Shown here one piece after another: positions 16,031-25,984 of a stretch of 33,867 bases of DNA. This DNA is from Myxococcaceae bacterium. GTDB taxonomy: Bacteria > Myxococcota > Myxococcia > Myxococcales > Myxococcaceae. Under the pieces are notes generated by a model. The model searched no databases, was not told where the DNA came from, and saw only the letters and a program-made list of their open reading frames with translations. Position 1 is the first letter of the stretch, and each line of letters starts with the position of its first letter. The position numbers and the translations under genes were made by a program. The stretch is taken from assembly GCA_025459425.1 (NCBI GenBank), contig JALOQF010000052.1, positions 1 to 33,867 of the forward strand. The letters run 5' to 3'.

Positions 16031-16261
16031 GAGGCCGTTCGAGCTGACACGCCCATGTGATTCCCGCCCCGCACTTGTCGGGGGCGCGGGGTGATGCGCC
16101 TCCTGATCGGACGGGCTCCCGGCGTGCGAGGTGGATGCTGCCGGGCCGCCCGGTGACGGCGACCGTCGCGCCCGCATCGACCGGTGCCCCTCCCTTCGCG
16201 TCGGCATGTTCTCGGGCACACCGTTGCGAGCCCGCGCTCCGAAGCCGTATTCGCGCCGTCC

Positions 16262-18241
16262 ATGAAGCGCCTGCTCCTCAGCTCCGTTCTCCTCGCCAGC
16301 TGTCTCGCCCCGGCCACGAAGGCCACGCTCGAAGCGACCGGGCCGGTGATGCTCGACGACGGCATCGCTCCGCTCGCCGAGGCGCCGGTCTGTCGTGAGT
16401 CCACGCCTGGCACGCTCTTCGTCGACGGCACCGACGCGTGGAACCTCGGTGACGACGGCCTGAGGCTGCGCGGCAACCGGCTCACCGTCGCCGACCTCGA
16501 CAACGACGGCTTCCCCGATCTCGTCGTGCACACGCTCACCACCAACGCCCGCCAGGCCGTCGCGCTCGACGGTGGGGCGCGGCAGGTGTGGCAGCTCATG
16601 AACCGCAAGGGGCCCGACGGGCACCGCCGCTTCGTCGACGAGACGGGGAACGGCCTGTTCCAGGTGCGCGATGGTGACGGCCGCCAGTACCGCGCCGCGC
16701 ACCTCGCCATCTTCGGAGACGTCGACAACGACGGCGATCTCGACGCGTTCGCCGGCACGCACGACGACCCCTCGAAGCCCGACATCGGCGATCGCAGCGA
16801 GCTGCTCCTCAACGACGGGACGGGGAAGTTCTCGCTCGCCAACCCAACGCCCGTGCGCGGCGGCGCGATGGAGCGACTCCCCACCACCGCCGCCGCGTTC
16901 ACCGATGCCGACCGCGACGGCAAGCTCGATCTCTTCGTCGGCTACTTCTACGAGTACTACGGGCGCACCTACCAGGGGCTGCAGGCGCAGCTCCTCCTCG
17001 GGCAGGGGACCGGCGGCTTCACGCGAGGCACCGACGCGGCGGGCCTGACGACCGAACGCGGCAACTTCGCGACCTTTCGCAACCACCGCCCCGCCTACGG
17101 CATCACCGCGTGCGACCTCGATGACGACGGCGCGCCGGAGTTGATGGTGAGCGCCTATGGGCGTCAGGCGAACCTGCTGTACCGCAACGACGGGCGCGGG
17201 CGCTTCACCGACGTCAGCGCGGCCTCGGGCTTCGCGGGCGACGACGTCGTCGACTTCACCGACAACGAGAACTTCAAGTGCTTCTGCTCGGTGAACCGCG
17301 CCGATCCCCGCTGCAGCAACGTCGGCCGGCCGCTCATCGGCTGCGGCGCCGACCCTGCCGCGCGCTGGGCCGACGGCATCGACGATCAACCCTGGCGCAA
17401 CAACGGCAACACGTTCACCACCTGGTGCGGCGACCTCACCGGCGACGGCAAGCTCGATCTCTACAGCGCCGAGATTCGCCACTTCTGGGCCGGCAGCGCG
17501 AGTGACTCGTCGGAGCTTTTGCGCAACGCCTCGACGGGCCAGGCCTTGCGGTTCGAGCGGCCGGGGAATCAGGCGACCGGCATGGGGCTGCCGCGCGTCG
17601 GCCCGTCGTGGAACGAAGGTGGACTCATGGCCGCTGGCGGCGACCTCGACAACGACGGCCGGCAGGATCTCATCGTCGCGGCGAGCGACTACCCCGATCA
17701 GTTCGGCGTCGTCCTCCAGCAGCAGGCCGATGGGCGGTTCGTCGATCAGGCCAGGGCGTTCAACCTCGAGCACGCGTGCATGTCGGGCCTGGCCATCGCC
17801 GACTTCGACCGCGACGGCGATCTCGACGTCGTGGCGGGCGCGAGCACCGCGCGTGACTGCTCGGCCATCTGGCGTCGGGGCCAGGAGGTGCGGCTCTACG
17901 AGAACCAGGGCTCATCGTCGGGCAAGGGCCTGCTGCTCAAGCTGACGGGCGATGGCACCACCACCAACCGCGGGGCCGTGGGCGCGAAGGTGACGGCGCT
18001 GGCAGGCGGCAAGCGCATCGTCCGTGAGGTGAGCGGCGGGTACGGGCACTTCGGCATGCAGAACGACACCGTCGTGCACCTGGGCCTCGGCGACTGCACC
18101 GGCATCGAGGAGCTGACGATTCGGTGGCCCGACGCCCGGGGCACGACGCAGACGTTCCGCAACGTGCCGGTGGACGACCGGGTGTTCTTCGAAGCCAGGC
18201 AGGGCGAACCGACGCTCAAGCGGGTCCGGCTGAGCCGGTGA
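16262..18241 (+). CDS. FG-GAP/VCBS-repeat lipoprotein with ASPIC/UnbV domain
   Basis: The 659-residue precursor has a lipoprotein signal (lipobox LASC, Cys14) and is probably displayed on the outer membrane. Seven calcium-loop repeats of the DxDxDG type occur near residues 79, 154, 215, 285, 391, 461 and 514; each belongs to an FG-GAP/VCBS blade, together forming an integrin-like beta-propeller. A cysteine-containing insertion (340-361) interrupts the propeller. The C-terminal part (568-645) matches the ASPIC/UnbV domain, including NRGAVGAKV and VVHLGLGD, as in human CRTAC1. Likely roles are adhesion or carbohydrate/protein binding; no catalytic motif is visible. The ATG at 16262 is chosen for the signal peptide; the frame is open 26 codons upstream. 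Confidence 0.9.
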   Translation: MKRLLLSSVLLASCLAPATKATLEATGPVMLDDGIAPLAEAPVCRESTPGTLFVDGTDAWNLGDDGLRLRGNRLTVADLDNDGFPDLVVHTLTTNARQAVALDGGARQVWQLMNRKGPDGHRRFVDETGNGLFQVRDGDGRQYRAAHLAIFGDVDNDGDLDAFAGTHDDPSKPDIGDRSELLLNDGTGKFSLANPTPVRGGAMERLPTTAAAFTDADRDGKLDLFVGYFYEYYGRTYQGLQAQLLLGQGTGGFTRGTDAAGLTTERGNFATFRNHRPAYGITACDLDDDGAPELMVSAYGRQANLLYRNDGRGRFTDVSAASGFAGDDVVDFTDNENFKCFCSVNRADPRCSNVGRPLIGCGADPAARWADGIDDQPWRNNGNTFTTWCGDLTGDGKLDLYSAEIRHFWAGSASDSSELLRNASTGQALRFERPGNQATGMGLPRVGPSWNEGGLMAAGGDLDNDGRQDLIVAASDYPDQFGVVLQQQADGRFVDQARAFNLEHACMSGLAIADFDRDGDLDVVAGASTARDCSAIWRRGQEVRLYENQGSSSGKGLLLKLTGDGTTTNRGAVGAKVTALAGGKRIVREVSGGYGHFGMQNDTVVHLGLGDCTGIEELTIRWPDARGTTQTFRNVPVDDRVFFEARQGEPTLKRVRLSR

Positions 18242-18253
18242 GGCACACGACGG

Positions 18254-19297
18254 TCAGGCCGCCGACACGCGACGGAGCAGCGACAAGGCCTGGTTGAGCG
18301 AGTCGACCTGCGCCTTGCGGTCGCCCGCGAGCGTCTGCACCTGGCGGAACACCTTGTCGTCGAACTGCCGCACGTCCTCGATGCGGTGGTGCGCCTTGGT
18401 GTCGAGCACCCGGCGCTCCTCGAGCTTGCGGGCGTCCTGCTGGGCCGAGTCCAGGGCCGTCGAGACGGCGCTCGTCGACGAGCTGAAGACCGACGTGAAG
18501 GCCGTGATGTAGGTCGAGATGCTGAACCATTCCTTCATCTGGCTCCACAGCGACTTCGGCGAGTCCTTCGGTGGCGCGTTGGGGTCGATGGTCTGCTCGT
18601 TGACCGCGAGGCGCTCGGTCTTGAGGCCGAGGCCGTCGACGTAGCTCGTGGCGGCCTTCGTGGCGTCGGACAGGCGGCCGCGGGCGTTCTTGATCTTCCG
18701 GGCGAGCTCCTTGCGCTCGAGCAGCTGCTCCGGCGTGGCGCTCTTCGAGTCGGGCAGCTTCGCCGCCTCGGCCCTGAGCGCGTCGATCTGCTTCGCGATG
18801 CCGTCGGCCTTGTCGAGCAGCCCGTCGAGGTGCTGCTTCTGCTCCGGCGTCATGGCGTCGGTCTTCCCGGCCAGCTCGCGCAGCATCTCGCCCTTGGTGA
18901 CGTTGCGCATCGTCTTGTACCGCGCGTCGAGCTGCTCGATGCGCACGAGCATCTTCTTCGCCAGGTCGTCCTGGCGGCCCTTGAGCTCTTCGATCTTCGC
19001 CTTCTGCGCCTCGGGCGACATGGCGCGGAACTCGGTCATCGCCGCGCGCAGCTCGGGGTTCGCGCGACGCTCCTGACCGCCCCAGAGCGCACCCGGATCG
19101 GCCGAGGTCGACACCAGCGCGCCCTGCGGCCGGAGCGCCTCGGCCTTCACCGGCTGCGTGCCTTCGAAGCCAGCCACCGGGGCCGCCACCAGGGGCGTCG
19201 ACTTCGACACCGCGGCGGTCGCGGCGGGGGTGGTGGTGCGGCTCACGGCGGGCAGCTTCGAGGCGGTCGGCGGAGAACCCAGCTTCGTCGTCGTCAT
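18254..19297 (-). CDS. Coiled-coil protein of unknown function
   Basis: The 347-residue protein has a Thr/Pro/Ala-rich disordered N-terminus (1-60) and long charged helices with heptad character (about 78-225). A hydrophobic, Ser/Thr-rich segment follows (about 250-275, ISTYITAFTSVFSSSTSAVS), then a final helical region (280-345). There is no signal peptide or enzyme motif. The order of disordered leader, coiled coil, short amphipathic or hydrophobic stretch and coiled coil is reminiscent of exported or structural proteins, but no assignment is safe. It is tail to tail with the FG-GAP gene and divergent from kdsB; the 74-base gap to kdsB should hold both promoters. Confidence 0.72.
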   Translation of the reverse strand: MTTTKLGSPPTASKLPAVSRTTTPAATAAVSKSTPLVAAPVAGFEGTQPVKAEALRPQGALVSTSADPGALWGGQERRANPELRAAMTEFRAMSPEAQKAKIEELKGRQDDLAKKMLVRIEQLDARYKTMRNVTKGEMLRELAGKTDAMTPEQKQHLDGLLDKADGIAKQIDALRAEAAKLPDSKSATPEQLLERKELARKIKNARGRLSDATKAATSYVDGLGLKTERLAVNEQTIDPNAPPKDSPKSLWSQMKEWFSISTYITAFTSVFSSSTSAVSTALDSAQQDARKLEERRVLDTKAHHRIEDVRQFDDKVFRQVQTLAGDRKAQVDSLNQALSLLRRVSAA

Positions 19298-19371
19298 GGC
19301 AGCACCAGTGTAGGGCAGAAAGACACGTCTGGCCTACCCGGGGTCGAGGCGTGCTGGCAAGAACCCCTCCC

Positions 19372-20118
19372 ATGACGGGACCCCTGGCCATCATTCCTTC
19401 GCGGTACGGCGCTCAGCGCTTCCCGGGCAAGCCGCTGGCTCTGCTGCGGGGCCGGCCGATGATCGAGCACGTGGTGGCGCGGTGCCGGGAAGCCGGCGTG
19501 TTTGCTCGGGTCCTGGTGGCGACGGACGACGAGCGCATTGCCTCGACGGTGCGTTCATTCGGCGGAGAGGCGCTGATGACGTCACCGGCCTGCGCCTCGG
19601 GCACCGACCGCGTCGCCGAGGTCGCCCGCGCGCTGTCACTGGCGGGTGACACCGTGGTGGTGAACGTGCAGGGCGACGAGCCGGCGATGCCGCCCCGCTC
19701 GCTCGTCTCGCTGGTGCGGTGCTTCGACGACGCGAGCCTCGAGATGGCCACGCTCGTTCGCCCGCTGGACGAGGCGGAGCGCTCGAACCCGGCGGTGGTG
19801 AAGGCGGTGCTCGATGAGCGCGACCGGGCGCTCTACTTCTCCCGGGCCGACCTTCCGTTTCAGCGAGACGCCGTGGGTCCGCCGCCGCCACGCTGGGCCC
19901 ACCTCGGCGTGTACGGCTACCGGGTGCGCACGCTGCTGACGCTCGCCGCGCTCAGCCCGACGGCCCTGGAGCGCGCCGAGTCCCTCGAGCAGCTCCGCGC
20001 GCTGGGCCACGGCATTCCCATCGCCTGCGCGAGGACCGAACGGGGCTCGGCCGCCGTCGACCGCCCCGAAGACGTGCCCCTGGCCGAGGCGGCGCTCGAC
20101 GCTCTGGCGGCGACCTGA
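19372..20118 (+). CDS. kdsB: CMP-Kdo synthetase (3-deoxy-manno-octulosonate cytidylyltransferase)
   Basis: The 248-residue enzyme couples CTP and Kdo to give CMP-Kdo and pyrophosphate, the activated donor for lipopolysaccharide inner core. The nucleotide-binding signature IIPSRYGAQRFPGKPL is at residues 7-22, LVATDDERI at 48-56, ASGTDR at 75-80 and the metal-binding VNVQGDEP at 97-104. Length is normal. The ATG at 19372 starts right before the first beta-strand; the frame is open seven codons upstream. The soluble inorganic pyrophosphatase encoded next would pull the reaction forward. kdsA and kdsC lie about 6 kb downstream. Confidence 0.95.
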   Translation: MTGPLAIIPSRYGAQRFPGKPLALLRGRPMIEHVVARCREAGVFARVLVATDDERIASTVRSFGGEALMTSPACASGTDRVAEVARALSLAGDTVVVNVQGDEPAMPPRSLVSLVRCFDDASLEMATLVRPLDEAERSNPAVVKAVLDERDRALYFSRADLPFQRDAVGPPPPRWAHLGVYGYRVRTLLTLAALSPTALERAESLEQLRALGHGIPIACARTERGSAAVDRPEDVPLAEAALDALAAT

Positions 20119-20174
20119 CCGGTGCGACGAACAGGAAACCGGCGCGCGCGGGCCCAAGGGTGTATTGAAGGCGC

Positions 20175-20840
20175 ATGACTCCGTCGCTCACGCAGGCCTT
20201 CGGGCTCTTCTTTCAGGCGCACCCCTGGCACGGCGTGTCGCCCGGCGAGAAGTCGCCCGACATCGTCACCAGCTACATCGAGATGGTGCCGACCGACGCC
20301 GTCAAGTACGAGGTCGACAAGGCCACCGGCATTCTGAAGCTCGACCGGCCGCAGCGGTATTCGAGCCAGCCGCCCTCGCTCTACGGCTTCATTCCGCGCA
20401 CCTTCTGCGACCGCCGCGTCGGGGAGCGCTGCAGCCAGCGCATCGGCCGCCCCGGCATCGTCGGCGACGGCGACCCGATGGACATCTGCGTGCTGACCGA
20501 GAAGCCGATTCAGCACGGCGCCATTCTCATCGAGGCGGTGCCCATCGGCGGCCTGCGGATGATCGACGGCCACCAGGCAGACGACAAGATCATCGCGGTG
20601 CTCAAGGGCGACAGCGTGTACGGCGCCTGGAAGGACCTGAAGGAGGTCTCTCCGGCCCTCGTCGACCGCCTGCGCCACTACTTCCTCACCTACAAGCAGC
20701 TGCCGGACAACCCGGCGCCGCCCGTCGAGATCGCCGAGATCTACGGGCGCGAAGAGGCGCTCGAGACGATCAAGCTGTCGTTCGAGGACTACCGCGAGAA
20801 GTACGGGCAGCTGCAGGACCTGTTCGGCCCGAACCGCTGA
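20175..20840 (+). CDS. ppa: Family I inorganic pyrophosphatase
   Basis: The 221-residue cytoplasmic enzyme hydrolyses pyrophosphate to two phosphates. Family I landmarks are present: the YEVDKATGILKLDR strand-loop (44-57), PSLYGFIPRTFC, the metal-binding GDGDPMDICVL (97-107), and MIDGHQADDKIIAV. It is somewhat longer than the 175-residue E. coli protein, with extra residues at the N-terminus and between the active-site strands; an insert with two cysteines (CDRRVGERCSQR, 78-89) precedes the metal loop. It sits 56 bases after kdsB, whose reaction makes pyrophosphate. It converges with the Uma2-like gene across three bases. Confidence 0.93.
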   Translation: MTPSLTQAFGLFFQAHPWHGVSPGEKSPDIVTSYIEMVPTDAVKYEVDKATGILKLDRPQRYSSQPPSLYGFIPRTFCDRRVGERCSQRIGRPGIVGDGDPMDICVLTEKPIQHGAILIEAVPIGGLRMIDGHQADDKIIAVLKGDSVYGAWKDLKEVSPALVDRLRHYFLTYKQLPDNPAPPVEIAEIYGREEALETIKLSFEDYREKYGQLQDLFGPNR

Positions 20841-20849
20841 ACGTCAGCG
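20835..20849. terminator. Hairpin containing both stop codons of convergent genes
   Basis: CGCTGA-ACG-TCAGCG is a perfect 6-bp inverted repeat. The left arm contains the TGA of ppa and the right arm contains the complement of the TGA of the Uma2-like gene. No T-run follows. Three of the six base pairs follow automatically from opposed TGA codons, so the hairpin may be partly coincidental. Confidence 0.3.
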
Positions 20850-21413
20850 ACCGAGGAGCGCTGCGAGGTTCACTGCGACGCCGGGTACGGACGTCGAGCG
20901 CAACGTGCGCGTCCACGAGCTGCGACGCACCCGACGAAAGCGGCCGGCCCTTGGCTCGGTGTGAACGATGGTCGCCTCGGCGTTCACGTCGACGACCCAG
21001 TACTCGGGTACGTGGCACTGCGCGTAAAGGAGCGCCTTGGGCCCGAGGTCGAGCTTCAGGCTGGTGTCGGCGACCTCGATGACCAGGAGCGCAGTCGGGG
21101 GGTGATCGTCGGGGATTCCTCGGCTGGCGCGAACGACCGCCAGGTCAGGCTCGGGCTCGGAGTCGTCCGCCGCGGCGAGCGGGAGCTGCACCAGGACCTC
21201 ATGGTCATCGGCAGACGTCTGGGTGACGAGTGCACGGTTGAGCACCCGAACGAGCTTGGAGTGCGGTGTTCCCATCGGGCTCATGGTGATGACCGCTCCG
21301 AAGACGAGCTGAACGCGCTGGCCGTCAAAGGCACCGAGCTCACCAAGTTGGTGGTAGCGGCGTCGGTCGAGCGACCACAACCGTTCGGGGGCAACCTCTG
21401 CAGCACTCAACAT
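20844..21413 (-). CDS. Uma2-family (DUF820) PD-(D/E)XK nuclease-like protein
   Basis: The 189-residue protein has the Uma2 fold pattern: MSPMGTPHSKLVRVL (44-58), EPDLAVV (88-94), LLVIEVADTSLKLDLGPK (109-126) and YWVVDV (138-143). The putative active-site residues Asp90, Glu113 and a following lysine are present. The early segment that usually reads Glu-Leu-Ile-Asp-Gly reads Gln-Leu-Val-Phe-Gly here, so the usual first acidic residue is missing. Uma2 proteins are abundant in cyanobacteria and myxobacteria and are often mobile; nuclease function is predicted, not proven. The ATG at 21413 is preferred over an in-frame TTG at 21419. No obvious partner gene is adjacent. Confidence 0.82.
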   Translation of the reverse strand: MLSAAEVAPERLWSLDRRRYHQLGELGAFDGQRVQLVFGAVITMSPMGTPHSKLVRVLNRALVTQTSADDHEVLVQLPLAAADDSEPEPDLAVVRASRGIPDDHPPTALLVIEVADTSLKLDLGPKALLYAQCHVPEYWVVDVNAEATIVHTEPRAGRFRRVRRSSWTRTLRSTSVPGVAVNLAALLGR

Positions 21414-21480
21414 GTTCAAGATTCTGCTGCCGGAAGCCCGTCACTGACAAGCAACCCGACCAGCACCTCGACGGAGCCGC

Positions 21481-23271
21481 TCACGGCCACGTCAGTGACG
21501 CCGCGCCATTCGCCACCGCCGGCACCTTCACCCAGACGTACCGGCTGTTCGGTACCACGAAGAACCCGTCGGTCGCTGCGTCGAGGTCGGCCTTCGACGC
21601 CTTCGCCTCGAGCGTGCGCCCGTTGAGCGTCATCGACGCCGGCGCCGCCTCGATCCACAGCTGGGCCATCGCGCCCTGCTTCGCCGCCGACAGCGTGAGC
21701 GTCTTCTCGCGCGCCGTGACCGTCACGTGCTCGGCCTCGTCATCGGCGTACACCGTGAACGTCGTCTCGGTCGAAGAGGGCCAGGCGAGCACCGTGAGCT
21801 GACCTGCGTGCGCGGCGCTCCCCAGGCGCGTGGAGCCGTCGCTCACGTCGGCGACGATGATGCCGCCTTCCTTGATGAACACTGGAATGCGGGAGCGATC
21901 GGTGAAGTCGAGGTCCTTCAGCACCTGGCCGCCAGCGATCGGCGTTCCTGCTTCGTCCCACCACGACACGTACCGCGCCCCCGCCGGGAGCGGCACGTCA
22001 CGGCGCCCGGTGTCGTCGAGGATCGGCGCTACCAGCAACGCATCACCGAGGAAGTAGCGGTAGTCGCGCGGCCAGCTCGCCTCGTCACCGACGGGGCGAA
22101 TCGGCTGCGCCTGGACGCCGCGGTAGGCCGCCTCGCCCAACGAGTACAGGTACGGAATCAGCTGCACATGGAGCTTCGACCAGTACCGGTACAGCTCGAC
22201 CGTCTCGTCGGCGCGCTCCGGCACCGTCCACGGCGCGAGGTTGCCGCGGCCATGGAGCTGCATGAAGGGCGACAGCGCGCTCACCGCCGTCCACCGCGCG
22301 AAGTTCGTCTGGCTGAAGGGAATGCGCGGGCCCGCGAGCGCGAGGTCGTCGAGGTCGAGGTAGCCGCCGAGGTCGGAGCCGATCGCCACGTACCCGGCCG
22401 CCGCCGAGCGGAAGATGTGATCGAGCGCGTCTTCGAGACCGATCCAGTCACGGCGGTTGTCGCCGACCCAGCCGATGGGCGTGTGCTCCTTGCGCGCGTA
22501 GAAGCGGCCCGGGAAGCCGTACGAGCCGTCCCACGGGCGCACCATCGTGAGGAACTCGCGCCCCCGCACCGCGCGCCCGTGCGTGAGGAAGTCCTCGTAA
22601 TAGGCCTCGGAGTACTGCTGCAGGGTGATGGTGCCCTGCTTCGTCTTCACCGAGATGTCCTTCGCCGCGATGGCGGTCTGCTCGCCCGTGCGCAGGTAGT
22701 CCTCGCCGAAGTCGCACTTCCACCCGTCGATGACCTTGAGCACCCGCTCCTGCTTCGCGTGCCAGAAGGCGCGGGCCTCGTCGTTCGAGAAGTCGATGCC
22801 GCCGCCGCGGCCCTTCCACCAGAAGGTCAGCTGGCCGTCGTTGACGAAGTAGCCCTTCGACAGCGCTTCACGGAAGCCGTCGGCAGCGCCCGGGTACACG
22901 TCGCCGCCGACTTCGGCGTCGAACGACCCCTCGTTGAGCATCTGGGTGATCCACAGCACCGTGCGCACGTTGCGCGCGCGCAGGTTCGCCACCATCTCTT
23001 CGAACTTCGGGTAGCGCGCCTCGTTGGGAATGAACGTGTTGTAGTTGGTCTCCCAGGGGCTATCGAGCACCACCACCCCGACGGGAATGCCGCGCTGCTC
23101 GAAGCCGCCGACGAAGTCGTAGGTGTCTGCGCCCGTCGAGATGTCCTTCGAGATCCACGGCTGGTACGCCCAGCGCGGCGTGAAGCCGAAGCGCTGCACC
23201 TGCGTGGGCGGTGCCTTCGGCGGTGAACACGAAACGAACGAGAGCAGAACGAGCAGGAGGGCCGAACGCAT
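21481..23271 (-). CDS. GH31-family glycosidase, lipoprotein
   Basis: The 596-residue precursor has a lipoprotein signal (lipobox FVSC, Cys15) and a GH31 (alpha/beta)8 catalytic domain. The catalytic nucleophile is Asp187 in GWKCDFGEDY and the acid/base is Asp271 in WVGDNRRDW; GIPVGVVVLDSPWE (61-74) is the usual first barrel strand region. The barrel is followed by C-terminal beta-sandwich segments to the end. GH31 enzymes hydrolyse alpha-glucosides, alpha-xylosides or sulfoquinovosides; the specificity is not determinable. Unusually, only about 25 residues separate the lipobox from the barrel, so the N-terminal beta-sandwich normal for GH31 is almost absent. The ATG at 23271 is chosen for the signal peptide. 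A surface sugar-scavenging role is inferred. Confidence 0.9.
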   Translation of the reverse strand: MRSALLLVLLSFVSCSPPKAPPTQVQRFGFTPRWAYQPWISKDISTGADTYDFVGGFEQRGIPVGVVVLDSPWETNYNTFIPNEARYPKFEEMVANLRARNVRTVLWITQMLNEGSFDAEVGGDVYPGAADGFREALSKGYFVNDGQLTFWWKGRGGGIDFSNDEARAFWHAKQERVLKVIDGWKCDFGEDYLRTGEQTAIAAKDISVKTKQGTITLQQYSEAYYEDFLTHGRAVRGREFLTMVRPWDGSYGFPGRFYARKEHTPIGWVGDNRRDWIGLEDALDHIFRSAAAGYVAIGSDLGGYLDLDDLALAGPRIPFSQTNFARWTAVSALSPFMQLHGRGNLAPWTVPERADETVELYRYWSKLHVQLIPYLYSLGEAAYRGVQAQPIRPVGDEASWPRDYRYFLGDALLVAPILDDTGRRDVPLPAGARYVSWWDEAGTPIAGGQVLKDLDFTDRSRIPVFIKEGGIIVADVSDGSTRLGSAAHAGQLTVLAWPSSTETTFTVYADDEAEHVTVTAREKTLTLSAAKQGAMAQLWIEAAPASMTLNGRTLEAKASKADLDAATDGFFVVPNSRYVWVKVPAVANGAASLTWP

Positions 23272-23343
23272 GCGCGCTTCATGGCGGCGCCGACGACCCC
23301 CGGCAAGCCCCACCCGCCGAATCCGAGGGTCCTCCACGAACGA

Positions 23344-23372
23344 CGACGCCCTCCCGGCTGGGGAGGGCGTCG
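23344..23372 (-). terminator. Strong hairpin downstream of lipoprotein gene
   Basis: A perfect 12-bp GC-rich stem with a five-base loop (GGCTG) lies 22 bases beyond the stop of the minus-strand lipoprotein gene and about 70 bases before the GH31 start. There is no T-run. It would stop or protect the lipoprotein transcript before the GH31 gene. Confidence 0.6.
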
Positions 23373-23394
23373 GCTTCCACGATGAGACCGGCCG

Positions 23395-24183
23395 TCAGTT
23401 CCCGCCGCAGCGCAGGTTCAGCGTGCCCGACCGCGCCTGGGCCGACGAGCTCCACTGGGCGACCGCCGAGCCGTCGTAGGTGAGGGTCACCACCTCGTTG
23501 CGAGCCGACGTATGGGTGATGGAGCCCCCCGCCGCCGGGCACGTGCCCTTGCACCGCTTGAAGTTCGAGACCACGGTCGAGGCGCCCGCGCGCGCCGTGC
23601 CGGTCTCCCAGGTGCCGTTGATGGTGATGCACTCGGCGACGGTGTCGTAGCTGATGACGTACGAGCCCTTGCGGGTGAGGGAGCCCCCGCGCGGGCCGCT
23701 CCCCGAGCCGTTCACCGTCACGTTCGCCGTCTTCACGCCGTTGGCCTGCGTGGCGATGACGGTGCTGTTGATGTCCATCGTGGCGTCGTTGGCCTTCACG
23801 CCCGTGCCCGTGATGACGACCTGCACGCCGCCGCCCGCCGCCCGCGAGTAGACCGCCGTGAGCGTGCCGGTCACCTTGACCAGGCCGTAGGGACCCGTGC
23901 AGTTGGTGAGCGTGTAGACGACGGTGGCGCCGGTCTGCGTCGACGTCGCGCAGCCCTGGGGCTTGAAGCGCGACCCGACGCGCGTGACGGCGTTCATGGC
24001 GAGCTGCTCTGGGGTCGAGCTCATCGGCTGGGCCACCTCGTCGGCCAGCTCCGAGGTGAGCGCCGACTCGGTCGACGACACCGCCACCGACTCGTCCGCG
24101 TCCTCTGCCGAGTCCGCCTCGACCCCACGCCCACACCCGACCACCAGCACCGCCATCGCTACAGCCGCAAGAATTCGACGCAT
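23395..24183 (-). CDS. Lipoprotein of unknown function
   Basis: The 262-residue precursor has a clear lipoprotein signal (lipobox VVGC, Cys17), then an acidic Ser/Asp/Glu linker (about 20-55). A beta-rich domain follows (about 75-262) with evenly spaced cysteines, for example LTNCTGPYG and FKRCKGTCPAAGG, and many Thr/Val/Gly strands. No enzyme motif is visible. The ATG at 24183 is fixed by the signal peptide and by the ribosome site GGGAGAG upstream; the frame is open 18 codons upstream. The leader can form two competing hairpins, one covering the ribosome site. The gene is divergent from pyrG and ends at a strong hairpin. Confidence 0.8.
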   Translation of the reverse strand: MRRILAAVAMAVLVVGCGRGVEADSAEDADESVAVSSTESALTSELADEVAQPMSSTPEQLAMNAVTRVGSRFKPQGCATSTQTGATVVYTLTNCTGPYGLVKVTGTLTAVYSRAAGGGVQVVITGTGVKANDATMDINSTVIATQANGVKTANVTVNGSGSGPRGGSLTRKGSYVISYDTVAECITINGTWETGTARAGASTVVSNFKRCKGTCPAAGGSITHTSARNEVVTLTYDGSAVAQWSSSAQARSGTLNLRCGGN

Positions 24184-24192
24184 GTTCGTTCT

Positions 24193-24224
24193 CTCCCGTG
24201 TTGGGAGCGCCCAGGCCGGCGCTC
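24193..24224 (-). promoter_or_regulatory. Leader with two mutually exclusive hairpins at the ribosome site
   Basis: In the minus-strand leader, CTCCC-AACAC-GGGAG (24193-24207) pairs the ribosome-binding GGGAG. GAGCGCC-GGCCTG-GGCGCTC (24205-24224) forms a 7-bp hairpin that uses the same CTC. The two cannot form together, so the upstream hairpin would free the ribosome site. The pairing is seen in the sequence; a regulatory role is inferred. Confidence 0.35.
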
Positions 24225-24332
24225 GTGCCTGCTTCAACCAGCGAGCGCGCGAAAGGTTGCGCGACGGGGAGCGGCGGGAGGATCAGGTCTAGTCAAACGG
24301 CGTAGAAAATCGCACTCCTTCGTGGCTGTTGA

Positions 24333-25979
<1,647 letters not shown>

Positions 25980-25984
25980 GCGCC

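Noticed and set aside
21727..23226. 499-codon open frame antisense to GH31
   Set aside because: Shadow of the GH31 gene, which has both catalytic aspartates and a signal peptide on the other strand.
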